Positions 8,263 to 17,559 are shown, counted from the stretch's first letter. The stretch: 64,000 bases of DNA from Shimia sp. (GCA_024224295.1 JAAENN010000118.1:1-64000), one strand, 5' to 3'. Notes: a model not told the origin generated them from the letters alone. Made by a program: numbers and translations.

Positions 8263-9348
8263 ATGAAGACATCCTTCATCGCACTCGCGGCCTCCATGGC
8301 GATTGGTGCAACTGCTGCCACCGCCGAAGAGGTGCGTGTTTATAACTGGTCTGACTATATCGACGAAGAACTGCTGACCAAGTTTACCGAAGAAACCGGC
8401 ATCAAGCTGATCTACGACGTGTTTGACAGCAATGACGTATTGGAAACCAAAATGCTGGCCGGCAACTCCGGCTACGATGTGGTTGTACCCTCCGGCACCT
8501 TCCTTCAGCGTCAGATCGCGGCAGGCGCCTTTCAAAAGCTCGACATGTCCAAGCTGTCCAACTCCGGCAACATGTGGGACGTGATCGCTGATCGCACCAG
8601 CAGCTACGACCCCGGCAATGAATACTCCATCAACTACATGTGGGGGACCACCGGTATTGGTGTGAATGTTGGCAAGGTAAAAGAGGTGTTGGGTGACGAT
8701 GCTCCAATCGGTTCTCTTGCGCTGATCTTTGATCCGGCCAACATGGAAAAGCTAGCCTCTTGTGGCGTGCATGTTCTTGATGCGTCTGACGAGATGATCC
8801 CGGCCGCGCTGGCGTATTTGGGTGAAGATCCTGACAGCCACGATAAAGACGTGATTGCCAAGACAGAGCCGCTGTTCACCGCGGTTGCGCCGTATATTCA
8901 AAAGTTCCACAGCTCCGAGTACATCAATGCACTGGCAAACGGTGACATCTGTGTGGCCGTGGGGTGGTCCGGCGACATTCTGCAGGCGCGCGACCGTGCC
9001 GCAGAAGCGGAAAACGGTGTCGAAATTGCCTATAACGCTCCTTCTGAGGGCGCGTTGATGTGGTTTGACCAAATGGCCATCCCGGTGGATGCTCCAAACG
9101 CCGAAGCCGCGCATAAGTTCCTGGACTTCATCATGGATGCGCAGAACATGGCGGATGCGTCCAACTACGTTTACTACGCAAACGGCAACAAAGCGTCTCA
9201 GCCTCTGTTGGAAGAAGACGTGATTGGCGATCCGGCGATTTATCCGGACGAAGCCACGCTGGAAAACCTCTACACCACCTCGCCATACCCACCAAAGGTG
9301 CAGCGCATCGTGACCCGTATGTGGACCAAAATCAAATCCGGCACCTAA
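8263..9348 (+). CDS. potF: putrescine-binding periplasmic protein PotF
   Basis: Periplasmic receptor of the rightward putrescine importer, 361 residues. Signal peptide MKTSFIALAASMAIGATAATA, then the mature start EEVRVYNWSDYIDEE that is typical of PotF. Many PotF landmarks are recognisable: DVVVPSG, the two cysteines in ASCGVHVLDA and GDICVAVGWSGD (a disulfide pair in E. coli PotF), FHSSEYINALANG, WFDQMAIP and the C-terminal RMWTKIKSG. I chose the ATG at 8263 because GGGAGAAC precedes it and the signal peptide begins there; the open frame runs upstream to 8200. First gene of potFGHI plus an oxidase gene. Confidence 0.93.
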   Translation: MKTSFIALAASMAIGATAATAEEVRVYNWSDYIDEELLTKFTEETGIKLIYDVFDSNDVLETKMLAGNSGYDVVVPSGTFLQRQIAAGAFQKLDMSKLSNSGNMWDVIADRTSSYDPGNEYSINYMWGTTGIGVNVGKVKEVLGDDAPIGSLALIFDPANMEKLASCGVHVLDASDEMIPAALAYLGEDPDSHDKDVIAKTEPLFTAVAPYIQKFHSSEYINALANGDICVAVGWSGDILQARDRAAEAENGVEIAYNAPSEGALMWFDQMAIPVDAPNAEAAHKFLDFIMDAQNMADASNYVYYANGNKASQPLLEEDVIGDPAIYPDEATLENLYTTSPYPPKVQRIVTRMWTKIKSGT

Positions 9349-9362
9349 GCCTGATTTATCTC

Positions 9363-9387
9363 GGCTCGCGCATCTGTCGCGCGGGCC
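9363..9387 (+). promoter_or_regulatory. intercistronic hairpin between potF and potG
   Basis: GGCTCGCGC pairs with GCGCGGGCC over 9 bp (one G-T wobble) around a 7-base loop, in the 72-base gap after potF. No T-run follows. As in the other transporter operon, the hairpin comes directly after the binding-protein gene and would favour a higher level of that protein. Confidence 0.6.
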
Positions 9388-9420
9388 GCTTTGACTTCTC
9401 CAACATTGCCGGAGCCCGCC

Positions 9421-10545
9421 ATGGCGCTTGATGTCTTTGCCCCTTGGGATGATCCCAACGCAAAACCCCTCATTCAATTTCAGAACGTGACCAAACGCTT
9501 TGGAGACTTCACGGCAATTGATGACCTGACCGTGGACATTTTTGAGAAAGAGTTTTTTGCCCTTCTTGGTCCCTCCGGCTGTGGCAAAACCACAATGATG
9601 CGCATGTTGGCCGGGTTTGAAACACCCACCGAGGGGCAGATCCTGCTTGCGGGGCAGGACATTGGCGCTGTTCCGCCCAACAAGCGTGCGGTGAACATGA
9701 TGTTCCAGTCTTACGCTCTGTTCCCGCACCTCTCGATTTGGGAAAACATCGCCTTTGGCCTAAAACGGGACAAGATGCCCAAGGATCAGATTGGCGAGCG
9801 CGTCGAAGAGATGCTGCGCCTGACCCGACTTGAAAAATTTGCCCGTCGTAAGCCACACCAGATCTCTGGTGGCCAACGCCAGCGTGTAGCGCTTGCCCGC
9901 TCCTTGGCCAAGGCCCCTAAATTGCTTCTGCTCGATGAACCGCTCGGCGCACTCGACAAGAAACTGCGCCAAGAGACTCAGTTTGAGCTGATGGACATTC
10001 AGGAAACCACCGGCACCACCTTTGTGATTGTGACCCACGATCAGGAAGAAGCGATGACCGTTGCCAGCCGTGTGGCGGTGATGGACCACGGCCAAATTGT
10101 GCAGGTCTCCACGCCGGATGTGATCTACGAGGCGCCGAACTCCACCTACGTGGCAGACTTCATCGGCGACGTGAACTTGATTTCGGGTAAAGCCGATCCG
10201 CAAGACGACAAGCTGCACATGCACTGGGCCGAAGGCCAGCCCGCCGTGGTGGGATCGCCCTTGGATGGGGCTGCCAAAGGGCAAGATGTGCACTACGCAA
10301 TCCGGCCGGAAAAGGTCTCTATTTCAGCTGAAAAGCCGGAAAATGCCGCCAACACCATTCAGGGCGAAGTGCATGATATCGCCTACCTCGGCAACATCTC
10401 GACCTACCACGTAAAGCTCGCAGGCGGTCAAATCATCAAGGCGCAATCTGCCAACAACCGCCGCATCTCCCGCCGGGCCTTCACGTGGGAAGACAAAGTG
10501 TGGCTCAGTTGGACAGACACCGCCGGTGTCTTCTTGGAGCGCTAA
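9421..10545 (+). CDS. potG: putrescine ABC transporter ATP-binding protein PotG
   Basis: ATPase subunit of the PotFGHI importer, 374 residues from the ATG at 9421, which has GGAG 7 bases upstream; a TTG at 9391 in the same frame is less likely. Walker A (GPSGCGKTT), Q-loop (MMFQSYALFPH), signature (ISGGQRQR), Walker B (LLLLDEPLGALD) and switch His (VTHDQEEA) are all present. A C-terminal TOBE-type domain follows from about YAIRPEKVS. The stop is 3 bases before potH. Confidence 0.92.
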   Translation: MALDVFAPWDDPNAKPLIQFQNVTKRFGDFTAIDDLTVDIFEKEFFALLGPSGCGKTTMMRMLAGFETPTEGQILLAGQDIGAVPPNKRAVNMMFQSYALFPHLSIWENIAFGLKRDKMPKDQIGERVEEMLRLTRLEKFARRKPHQISGGQRQRVALARSLAKAPKLLLLDEPLGALDKKLRQETQFELMDIQETTGTTFVIVTHDQEEAMTVASRVAVMDHGQIVQVSTPDVIYEAPNSTYVADFIGDVNLISGKADPQDDKLHMHWAEGQPAVVGSPLDGAAKGQDVHYAIRPEKVSISAEKPENAANTIQGEVHDIAYLGNISTYHVKLAGGQIIKAQSANNRRISRRAFTWEDKVWLSWTDTAGVFLER

Positions 10546-10548
10546 GAG

Positions 10549-11436
10549 ATGCGCCGCCTCCTGATCGCCGTTCCCTTTCTCTGGCTGCTGGCCCTCTTCA
10601 TTGTGCCCTTTGCCATTGTTTTCAAAATCTCCCTATCCGATTTGGCCGTGGCGATTCCGCCTTATACGCCAACGCTGGACTTCGCCGAAGGCTGGGCCGG
10701 ACTAAAAGCCTTCTATGCGGAGTTGGATTTTGAGAATTACATCTGGCTGACCGAAGATGACCTCTATTGGAAAGCCTACCTCTCCAGCTTCAAAATTGCG
10801 GTGATTTCGACTCTGCTCACGCTGCTGGTCGGCTACCCCATCGCTTATGGCATTGCCCGCGCCCCACAAGAATGGCGCGCCATGCTGTTCATGTTGGTGA
10901 TCCTGCCGTTTTGGACCAGCTTTCTGATCCGCGTCTATGCATGGATGGGGATTTTGAGCCAAGAAGGCTACCTCAATCAGGTGCTGCTTTGGATCGGCGT
11001 GATCAACGAGCCGCTGATTATCCTCAACACCAATATCGCGGTCTACATCGGCATCGTTTACACGTACCTGCCGTTTATGATCCTGCCGATTTATGCGGCC
11101 TTGGAAAAGCTCGACATCAGCCTTTTAGAAGCGGCCGAGGACCTCGGCTGCTCCCGCTTCTCCGCCTTCTGGCTGGTGACGATCCCGCTCTCCAAACAAG
11201 GCATTATTGCTGGCAGTTTTCTGGTCTTTATCCCGACCATTGGGGAGTTTGTGATCCCATCACTCTTGGGAGGGTCACGCACCCTGATGATTGGTAAAGT
11301 GCTTTGGGAGGAGTTCTTCTCCAACCGCGACTGGCCGGTGGCCTCTGCGGTGGCAGTGGTGCTCTTGTTGATCCTGATTATTCCCATCGTTCTCTTCCAG
11401 CGCAATGAGCAGAAACAGCGGGAGGCCGACAAATGA
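10549..11436 (+). CDS. potH: putrescine ABC transporter permease PotH
   Basis: Inner-membrane permease of 295 residues with about six hydrophobic helices. The first begins at residue 4 (LLIAVPFLWLLALFIVPFA) and is followed by a periplasmic loop with two Trp. The EAA docking loop is present (LLEAAEDLGCSRFSAFW, then PLSKQGIIAG). Normal length for PotH. Its end overlaps potI by 4 bases, indicating translational coupling. Confidence 0.92.
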   Translation: MRRLLIAVPFLWLLALFIVPFAIVFKISLSDLAVAIPPYTPTLDFAEGWAGLKAFYAELDFENYIWLTEDDLYWKAYLSSFKIAVISTLLTLLVGYPIAYGIARAPQEWRAMLFMLVILPFWTSFLIRVYAWMGILSQEGYLNQVLLWIGVINEPLIILNTNIAVYIGIVYTYLPFMILPIYAALEKLDISLLEAAEDLGCSRFSAFWLVTIPLSKQGIIAGSFLVFIPTIGEFVIPSLLGGSRTLMIGKVLWEEFFSNRDWPVASAVAVVLLLILIIPIVLFQRNEQKQREADK

Positions 11437-12251
11437 GACGCATGACTTGGTTCAATGTCACCTCGCTGACGCTTGGGTTTGCCTTCCTTTACCTGCCGAT
11501 GCTGATCCTCATCATCTTCAGCTTCAATGAAAGCAAACTCGTCACTGTTTGGGCTGGATTCAGCACAAAATGGTATGGCGAGGTGCTACGCAACACCGCT
11601 TTCCTGGACGCCGCTTGGGTGACCATCAAAGTCGCTTTCTTAAGTTCCTGCCTCGCGACGATCCTGGGCACCATGGCTGCCATCGTCATGGTTCGGGCAG
11701 GGCGCTTTAGAGGTCGAACAGTGTTATCCGGCATGATCTATGCGCCGATGGTGATGCCCGAAGTCATCACCGGTTTGTCGCTTCTTTTGCTGTTCATTAG
11801 CCTGGGCATGGACCGCGGCGTCTTCACTATCGTGCTGGCGCACACCACCTTCGCGATGTGTTATGTGTCCGTGGTAGTCAGCTCGCGTCTGGTGAGTTTT
11901 GATCAAAGCCTTGAAGAAGCGGCGCTAGATTTGGGCTGTTCGCCGGTGCAAGCCTTCCGCCTCGTGACCCTGCCCATCATTGCGCCGGCGGTGATCTCCG
12001 GTTGGCTCTTAGCCTTCACTCTGTCGCTGGACGATCTGGTGATCGCCTCGTTCACCTCCGGCCCCTCGGCCACCACCTTGCCAATGAAAATCTGGTCTTC
12101 GGTGCGTCTGGGTGTCAGCCCGGAAATCAACGCACTCTCCACCATCATGATCCTAGTGGTCGCCATTGGCGTGATCACTGCCTCGTTGATAAACAAGCGC
12201 AACGTGGTGCGGCAGCGGCGTGAGGAAGCGGCGGCAGAAAAGCTGGCATGA
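11433..12251 (+). CDS. potI: putrescine ABC transporter permease PotI
   Basis: Second permease of the PotFGHI system, 272 residues, with six predicted membrane helices and the EAA loop (LEEAALDLGCSPVQAF, then LPIIAPAVISG). The N-terminal membrane helix (FAFLYLPMLILIIFSFNES) is typical of PotI/PotC. Start and stop overlap both neighbours by 4 bases (ATGA). Confidence 0.92.
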   Translation: MRRMTWFNVTSLTLGFAFLYLPMLILIIFSFNESKLVTVWAGFSTKWYGEVLRNTAFLDAAWVTIKVAFLSSCLATILGTMAAIVMVRAGRFRGRTVLSGMIYAPMVMPEVITGLSLLLLFISLGMDRGVFTIVLAHTTFAMCYVSVVVSSRLVSFDQSLEEAALDLGCSPVQAFRLVTLPIIAPAVISGWLLAFTLSLDDLVIASFTSGPSATTLPMKIWSSVRLGVSPEINALSTIMILVVAIGVITASLINKRNVVRQRREEAAAEKLA

Positions 12252-13573
12252 GACGCATCTGCGACCCGTTTGCCTACTCAGACGGCCCAATTGATAATAG
12301 CTTTTGGGCTGAAACAGTGACTATTCAGGCGCGACCTTCCCTGTCGGAGACCGTCACCACAGAGGTGGCGATCATCGGCGCAGGGTACACCGGCCTCAAC
12401 GCCACGCTCAAGCTGGCGGAGGCGGGTGTCGACGTCACTGTGCTGGACGCCAAACAGGTTGGCTGGGGCGCGTCTGGGCGCAACGGTGGCTTCTGCTGTC
12501 TTGGAGGCGCGAAGGCTTCCTATAAGTCTCTAAAAAAGCGTTTTGGCGAGGCTGCCCTGTCCGATTATATGACAGCGGAACAGGCTGCCGTGGACCACGT
12601 GGACGACCTGTTGACGCGTTTTGTCTGGGACGTGGATCGGCATAGCAAGGGCGAAACCATGCTGGCGCACAACGTCCGTGTCGCCGCTGACTTTGCGCAA
12701 GACGCAGAAGCGCTCGCCACGCTCTACAAACAGCCAATTGATGTGATCGCCAAAGAAGATTTGGCGGCTCGCGGCTTTGGCGGAGGGTTCCATGGAGCAA
12801 TCACAACGCCCATTGGATTTGCCCTCAACCCGCGCAAATACGTCTCTAACTTGGCCGAATTTGCTGAAAAAAACGGAGCCAAGGTGTTTGGCGATTCACC
12901 GGTCATGGAGACCAAACAAAGAGACGGTCGCTGGCACCTCACTACGCCGCAAGGCCAGGTGACTGCGAAAAAGCTGGTGATCGCCACAAATGGCTATTCT
13001 AGCGAGTCGACCCCGCCGTGGCTGGCCGGACGCTTCCTTCCGGCGCAATCCAGCGTCATCGTGACCCGCCCGATTTCGCCAGAGGAGCAGGCCGCGCAAG
13101 GTTGGACCTCACGGCAAATGTCCTACGACAGTCGCAACCTGCTGCACTACTTTCGCCTGATGCCAGACAACCGTTTTCTCTTTGGCATGCGCGGTGGGCT
13201 TTCAACCTCCAAACGCACCAGCGACCAGATCAAGCTGCGCATCCGCCAGCATTTTGAAAATCTCTTTCCTGCTTGGGCGCATATTGAAACGCCGTATTAC
13301 TGGTCCGGATTTGTCTGCTACAGTCTCGGTCAGACGCCATTTGCGGGCCGTGTTCCCAGTGTCGAAAATCTCTATGCGGGATTTGCGTATCACGGCAATG
13401 GTGTCGCCATGGGCAGCTACGCCGGTGCCTTGATTGCGCAGGACATTCTGCAGGATTCGACCCTAATGCATCCGGAGATCATGCGCGACACCCCTGGCCG
13501 CTTCCCGTTTGGTCGCTTCCGACGCTTGGCAATGTACCCCGGCTATCTCTACTACGGCCTCAAAGACCGTTGA
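12248..13573 (+). CDS. FAD-dependent amine oxidase, PuuB-like (gamma-glutamylputrescine oxidase family)
   Basis: Cytoplasmic flavoprotein of 441 residues in the DAO family. The FAD-binding GAGYTG motif is at about residue 41, followed by VLDAKQVGWGASGRNGGF, which is characteristic of the PuuB/OrdL group. A second FAD-contact region sits near the C-terminus (FAYHGNGVAMGSYAG). The start overlaps potI, so it is the fifth gene of the putrescine operon. PuuB oxidises gamma-glutamylputrescine after PuuA action; no puuA is in the window, so the substrate could also be another amine or amino acid. The 3' end overlaps the convergent gene by 22 bases. Confidence 0.82.
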   Translation: MRRICDPFAYSDGPIDNSFWAETVTIQARPSLSETVTTEVAIIGAGYTGLNATLKLAEAGVDVTVLDAKQVGWGASGRNGGFCCLGGAKASYKSLKKRFGEAALSDYMTAEQAAVDHVDDLLTRFVWDVDRHSKGETMLAHNVRVAADFAQDAEALATLYKQPIDVIAKEDLAARGFGGGFHGAITTPIGFALNPRKYVSNLAEFAEKNGAKVFGDSPVMETKQRDGRWHLTTPQGQVTAKKLVIATNGYSSESTPPWLAGRFLPAQSSVIVTRPISPEEQAAQGWTSRQMSYDSRNLLHYFRLMPDNRFLFGMRGGLSTSKRTSDQIKLRIRQHFENLFPAWAHIETPYYWSGFVCYSLGQTPFAGRVPSVENLYAGFAYHGNGVAMGSYAGALIAQDILQDSTLMHPEIMRDTPGRFPFGRFRRLAMYPGYLYYGLKDR

Positions 13574-14430
13574 AGGGCCGCCACTTCAAGCTGCAATCCG
13601 TCGCCATAGGCAGCGCGATCATTCTCAATCTGCCACAGACAATAGGCCGCCATGCGCGCGTGATAAAACGGCGCCAACCGATGATAGCGCTCCGCAATAT
13701 CAACATCGTCATACGCAATAAGGAACGCGTTTGTCTCCTGCTCCGACAACGGACGCCCGCGATAAAGCTGCTGCATGGCTGGGGACAGGAATATGGCAAT
13801 GTCTTCACAGGGGTCGCCAATGGCAGGGCATTGCCAATCTATCAGTTTCAGCTTGCCGTCGGTTTGGATCACGTTGCCCGGCACGATGTCTGCGTGCAAC
13901 AGGGCTTGGCGCCCGGTTGGTCGCACTGCGGTCTTGGGTAAGTCGGACACAAAAGCGGGCATGACGCTGCATTTTCCGACAATCTCTAACGTCTTGTGTA
14001 CCAGCGCAGCGGACCCATCAGGCGCCTGCCGCAATCCGTCAGGCGCGGGCAAAATGTGCAAAAGCCGCATGATGCGTGCCACAGCAGGCGTATCCATAAA
14101 CCAGGTGTCACCGGGCACATGTTCATAGAGATTGCAGCGCCCATTAGCCGTGTCAAAACTTGATATGAAGGTCGGGGCAATTCCGCGCGGGGCCAACAGC
14201 CTGAGCAGCGTCTCCTCCGCATTAGGATCATTGGGGAAAAGGGGATTGCGCGCCGGTCCAGCATATAGCTTGAGCACGACGTCAGACGCCCCCTCAGATG
14301 TCCCATGCCAGGCTGTATTGGTCCGCCCACCATGCAACACATGCCACGCAGTCGGTGCCGCATGATCCGGTGCTGCATCGGCCAAAGCCGAAAGCACGGA
14401 ATCCGGTGGGGAAGGGGGCATTTCAGTCAC
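13552..14430 (-). CDS. APH/choline kinase-fold phosphotransferase of unknown substrate
   Basis: Predicted small-molecule kinase of 292 residues. The N-lobe has GGRTNTAWHG (nucleotide-binding turn) and the Lys of VVLKLY. The catalytic loop reads LLHADIVPGNVI, and the metal-binding Asp is in LKLIDWQCPAIGDPCEDIA. This matches aminoglycoside phosphotransferase / choline kinase relatives; the substrate cannot be told. The GTG at 14430 (AAAGGACC upstream) is my preferred start; the frame stays open to 14547, inside flgD. It follows flgD on the same strand after 61 bases but has no evident flagellar role. Confidence 0.75.
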   Translation of the reverse strand: MTEMPPSPPDSVLSALADAAPDHAAPTAWHVLHGGRTNTAWHGTSEGASDVVLKLYAGPARNPLFPNDPNAEETLLRLLAPRGIAPTFISSFDTANGRCNLYEHVPGDTWFMDTPAVARIMRLLHILPAPDGLRQAPDGSAALVHKTLEIVGKCSVMPAFVSDLPKTAVRPTGRQALLHADIVPGNVIQTDGKLKLIDWQCPAIGDPCEDIAIFLSPAMQQLYRGRPLSEQETNAFLIAYDDVDIAERYHRLAPFYHARMAAYCLWQIENDRAAYGDGLQLEVAALQRSLRP

Positions 14431-14491
14431 CGCGGCGGTCCTTTGAGCAGAGCGCCGCGACGCTAATTCACGTTGCCTACTGAGGCAAGCC

Positions 14492-15169
14492 TTAGGTGAC
14501 AGGTTCGCGCAGAGAAACGACCTTATCCGCAGCAAATTCGATGCCACCGGGAGAGATCAAAATAACGCCGCTGTCGGAATTTCGCGCCTCGGTCACGCGC
14601 ATGTAAACGTCGCTGTAGACCGAATCCAGCACCTCACCGTTGGCACGGCTCTCTGTCACGAAGGTATAGTTGCCATCTGGGAACGGGTTGCCTGCATCGT
14701 CGATGCCGGACCACGTCATAGAATCCGCTTTTGGATCGATGTCGTAGCGTTGGACTTCGTCGCCGGATTCGTCGCGGACAATCAATGTTGCCTCCGCCGC
14801 CAGTGCATTGGCGTTGGGCACCACCTGCACCGGATCTCCGGTGAAATGGGCCGGTGCCGTCACGCGGGCTTCCATGCCCACCCAGGTTGCCAAATTACCC
14901 ATGCCCATAGCACCAAGCTGGCTGCCAAGATTGGTCAAAAGCGTGTTGGTAAGCGTTTGCTGTTCGACTGTGGAAAACTGCGCCAACTGCGAGGCGAATT
15001 CTGTCGAATCCGTCGGGTTGAGCGGGTCCTGGTTTTTCATCTGGACAGACAGCATTGTCAGGAAGGTTTCAAAATCAGATGAAAGCGCGGCAGAGCCTTG
15101 GCTTGTGGTATTTTGCGATGCCGCAGCCTGTTGTGCCGCCGCTGTAGAAGTGCCGGTAACTGTCGTCAT
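14492..15169 (-). CDS. flgD: flagellar hook capping protein FlgD
   Basis: Scaffold that caps the growing hook so that FlgE subunits can assemble; exported by the flagellar secretion system. 225 residues. The N-terminal conserved region is clear (FLTMLSVQMKNQDPLNPTDS, then EFASQLAQFSTVEQ). The C-terminal half carries the Ig-like FLG_D repeats (about residues 95-200). The ribosome-binding site AGGAGA is ideal. It follows fliK by 9 bases. Its partner flgE is not in the window. Confidence 0.93.
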   Translation of the reverse strand: MTTVTGTSTAAAQQAAASQNTTSQGSAALSSDFETFLTMLSVQMKNQDPLNPTDSTEFASQLAQFSTVEQQTLTNTLLTNLGSQLGAMGMGNLATWVGMEARVTAPAHFTGDPVQVVPNANALAAEATLIVRDESGDEVQRYDIDPKADSMTWSGIDDAGNPFPDGNYTFVTESRANGEVLDSVYSDVYMRVTEARNSDSGVILISPGGIEFAADKVVSLREPVT

Positions 15170-15178
15170 AACTGTCTC

Positions 15179-16555
15179 CTAGACGCGGATATCAAGGCCG
15201 CCATTTACGTAGGTTTGTGGCGTGGTTTGTTGCGCGGCCAAGGTGGCGGTGTCGGCCATCAGTGGCTCGTCGCCTTGTGCGCCACCGTCTTGACCTCCTT
15301 GGCCAAACTCATTTCCGGATTGAGCGTTTTGTCCGTCGCTGCCTTGCTGTTCAAAACTGAACGACACGTCCTGATAGCCCATTTCCATAAAATCTTTGCG
15401 CAGCATGTCGATGTGACGGCGCATCAACTCAGAGGTAGCCTGGTTCTCGGCCGCGATATTGACGGTCATCACGCCACCGGCTTCAGACATGGACATGCGA
15501 ACCTTTCCGAGTTCCGGTGGATCCATCGCCAATTCAATGATGTTCTTGTCCGACATCTTCACCGCTTCCGCGACTTGCCGCACAACATATGCAGGGTTTG
15601 GCGCACTGTTGATCAGGCGCGCCTGTGAGGCGGCTTCCTGCGCGCTCATGATGGATCTTGAACTGTTGGATGTTTCATCGGCAGCGGCCACAACCATTTC
15701 CAGGCTCTGAGAGGCCTGCACTTCTGTGGCTTTTGCGTTCATCTGCTGAAGACCTGCGTTGACCTGTTCCATAATCGCGCGGGCTTGCAATTGCTGCGTG
15801 GTGGAGGTTGTGGGAACGGAGGGTGTTTCCAGTTTGGGAGCGGCCGGCTCATCCACGGCTTCTACGGTGTGTTGGCGCACGCCCCGACGGCCCGCATCCT
15901 GTGCGGCCACGTCCTGTATCACGTGTTGTGAGGGGGCTTGGGTTACCTGCTGGCCCACCTGCGCGCGGACTTGGACACGCATTGGGTCCAATCCTTCACC
16001 GACCTCTGCGGCGATTTTGGTCCCTTGCGCATTGGCTGCCTGTACCGCCTCGGCGGCTTTCGGGGCTGCTTGTTCTGGCACCGCAGTCGGTTTGACGTCT
16101 GTGGGCTGTGTCACCGGCGCGGCACCCTGTTTGGGCGCGTTGCCGGATTGTCCGGCCAGTTTCATCAACGCAGCATTCTCTGGGGAGCCTTTGGCAGATT
16201 TCGACTCATCCGCCTTGACCGCAACCTCGGGGGTATCTGCCACCGCTTCAGCCACTTCCACTGCCGTGAAATCGGCATCTTCCGGTGCTTCCGGGTCCTG
16301 TCCTTTTCCTTCGGACGTGGCCTGCTTTCTGTGTTGATCAGGGCGCGATTCGGCATCAGAGCGGCCATTGTCCGTACTCTCCTGATCGACGGGACGTGGG
16401 TCCTGCACATCTTCAGAAGGCCGGTCGTTGTCATGGTCTGACGCCTCGTAAGCCTTGGAAAAGTCGTCTCTTTCCCGCTTAGGGTCGGTCGATTTCTTGG
16501 GTGCACTTGCCTCGCTAGGCGCAGAGGGTTGGGTCACAAAAGGCAGATTGAGCAT
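15179..16555 (-). CDS. fliK: flagellar hook-length control protein FliK
   Basis: Molecular ruler that sets hook length and switches export specificity through FlhB. The protein is 458 residues from the ATG at 16555 (GGAG 7 bases upstream). Residues about 1-330 are low-complexity, rich in Ala, Glu, Gln, Asp and Pro, as in FliK proteins. The conserved C-terminal Flg_hook domain (about 340-425) contains MDPPELGKVRMSM and IDMLRKDFMEMGY, then a Gln/Gly-rich tail. First gene of fliK-flgD, divergent from flgJ. Confidence 0.88.
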   Translation of the reverse strand: MLNLPFVTQPSAPSEASAPKKSTDPKRERDDFSKAYEASDHDNDRPSEDVQDPRPVDQESTDNGRSDAESRPDQHRKQATSEGKGQDPEAPEDADFTAVEVAEAVADTPEVAVKADESKSAKGSPENAALMKLAGQSGNAPKQGAAPVTQPTDVKPTAVPEQAAPKAAEAVQAANAQGTKIAAEVGEGLDPMRVQVRAQVGQQVTQAPSQHVIQDVAAQDAGRRGVRQHTVEAVDEPAAPKLETPSVPTTSTTQQLQARAIMEQVNAGLQQMNAKATEVQASQSLEMVVAAADETSNSSRSIMSAQEAASQARLINSAPNPAYVVRQVAEAVKMSDKNIIELAMDPPELGKVRMSMSEAGGVMTVNIAAENQATSELMRRHIDMLRKDFMEMGYQDVSFSFEQQGSDGQNAQSGNEFGQGGQDGGAQGDEPLMADTATLAAQQTTPQTYVNGGLDIRV

Positions 16556-16603
16556 AAGGGTCTCCGGGAATTCTTCCACGTCCCCTCTCTATCTCAGTGT
16601 TCC

Positions 16604-16618
16604 TTACCACTTTCTTTA
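16604..16618. promoter_or_regulatory. degenerate CtrA-like box (TTAC-N7-TTTA)
   Basis: Lies in the divergent region between fliK and flgJ. Each half differs by one base from the CtrA consensus TTAA-N7-TTAA. On its own this is weak; it is listed because similar boxes precede three other flagellar units here. Confidence 0.25.
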
Positions 16619-16668
16619 CCGTCCTCAGCCACAACAGAAAAATCCGCATGTAGACTGTGAGGCAAGAA

Positions 16669-16962
16669 ATGCTCAACACATCCCCCATCGTGGCGCCCAC
16701 TGCGCCACCCATCCAACCGGCGCCCAGCGCCCGTGAAACCGCGCTGCGTGACGCCGCCAAAGAGCTCGAAACCAGCTTTCTGGCGGAGATGCTGAAATCC
16801 GCAGGCCTCGGAAAAACCAGCGAATCTTTTGGTGGAGGCGCTGGTGAAGACCAGTTTTCTTCCTTCCTAGTACAAGAACAAGCCCGCGCCATGGTCGACG
16901 CCGGTGGTATCGGCTTATCCGAGGCGTTCTTCAATGCCCTGAAGGAGCGCGCAGATGTCTGA
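16669..16962 (+). CDS. flgJ: FlgJ-type rod-binding protein without muramidase domain
   Basis: Short protein (97 residues) equivalent to the N-terminal rod-binding domain of FlgJ (ELETSFLAEMLKSAG, FSSFLVQEQARAMVDAGGIGL). The enterobacterial C-terminal glucosaminidase domain is missing. In Rhodobacter sphaeroides the same split exists, with the wall-cutting activity in the separate SltF; a matching gene is at 30956-31726. I chose the ATG at 16669 (GAGG 6 bases upstream) over the GTG at 16657. Overlaps the next gene by 8 bases. Confidence 0.85.
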   Translation: MLNTSPIVAPTAPPIQPAPSARETALRDAAKELETSFLAEMLKSAGLGKTSESFGGGAGEDQFSSFLVQEQARAMVDAGGIGLSEAFFNALKERADV

Positions 16963-17326
16963 TGAAGCCGTAGAATTCCCGCTGATCGATTCGCTTCAGG
17001 GCTTGCTGGATGAGGAGCGCGCTGCGCTGATCGAAGGCAAACTGGACGCGCTGCCTGATCTTTTGACGCGCAAAGAAGCGTTGTTTGAGGAGCTCACCAT
17101 ATTACAGGAAGAAGAAGAGATCGACGCTGACGATCTTGCCCCCCTGCAAGACGGATTTGCCCGCAATCAACAACTTCTGGAATCGGCACAGGCCGGTTTG
17201 CGTGCAACTCAAGAGAGAATGGGCACCCTGCGTCGCGTGCGCACAACTTTCGAATCTTATGACAACCGAGGCCAACGCCAAGCTGTTCAGCTGAGCGCCG
17301 GTCAACGTGTTGAAAAGAGAGCATAA
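16955..17326 (+). CDS. flgN: FlgN-like flagellar export chaperone
   Basis: Small acidic helical protein, 123 residues. The heptad-rich N-terminal helix (SLQGLLDEERAALIEGKLD, then LLTRKEALFEEL), the internal NQQLLESAQAGLR, and the C-terminal motif TFESYDNRGQRQ are all typical of FlgN, the chaperone for hook-filament junction proteins FlgK/FlgL. The family is poorly conserved, so the call rests on pattern, size and location next to flgJ. flgK and flgL, its presumed clients, are not in the window. Confidence 0.7.
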   Translation: MSDEAVEFPLIDSLQGLLDEERAALIEGKLDALPDLLTRKEALFEELTILQEEEEIDADDLAPLQDGFARNQQLLESAQAGLRATQERMGTLRRVRTTFESYDNRGQRQAVQLSAGQRVEKRA

Positions 17327-17377
17327 ATATCACTACTGCAAGTTTGTTTAAAATGCCACCGATTGTCTGGTTTGGGT

Positions 17378-17392
17378 TTAGGGAAACGTTAG
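17378..17392. promoter_or_regulatory. degenerate CtrA-like box (TTAG-N7-TTAG) upstream of flagellin
   Basis: Lies about 170 bases before the flagellin start, in the 233-base gap after flgN. Each half is one base off TTAA. I see no convincing sigma-28 or sigma-54 promoter in this gap. Confidence 0.25.
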
Positions 17393-17559
17393 CACTTACC
17401 GCGCCATGTTGATCCCGCATCCCAAGGAGGGTGGCACCGGACACGGACCTGAGCCGACCGGTAGATGTCAGAACGACGTTCAGGAGCGCTCCCGATTACG
17501 TAGGCGCGCAAAATACAACCTGGTGCAAAAGCACCGTCTTAAAAAGGTATAGGAAAGCC

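Noticed and set aside
8752-9729. 325-codon minus-strand open frame across potF and potG
   Set aside because: Shadow of two well-supported transporter genes with no start signal of its own.
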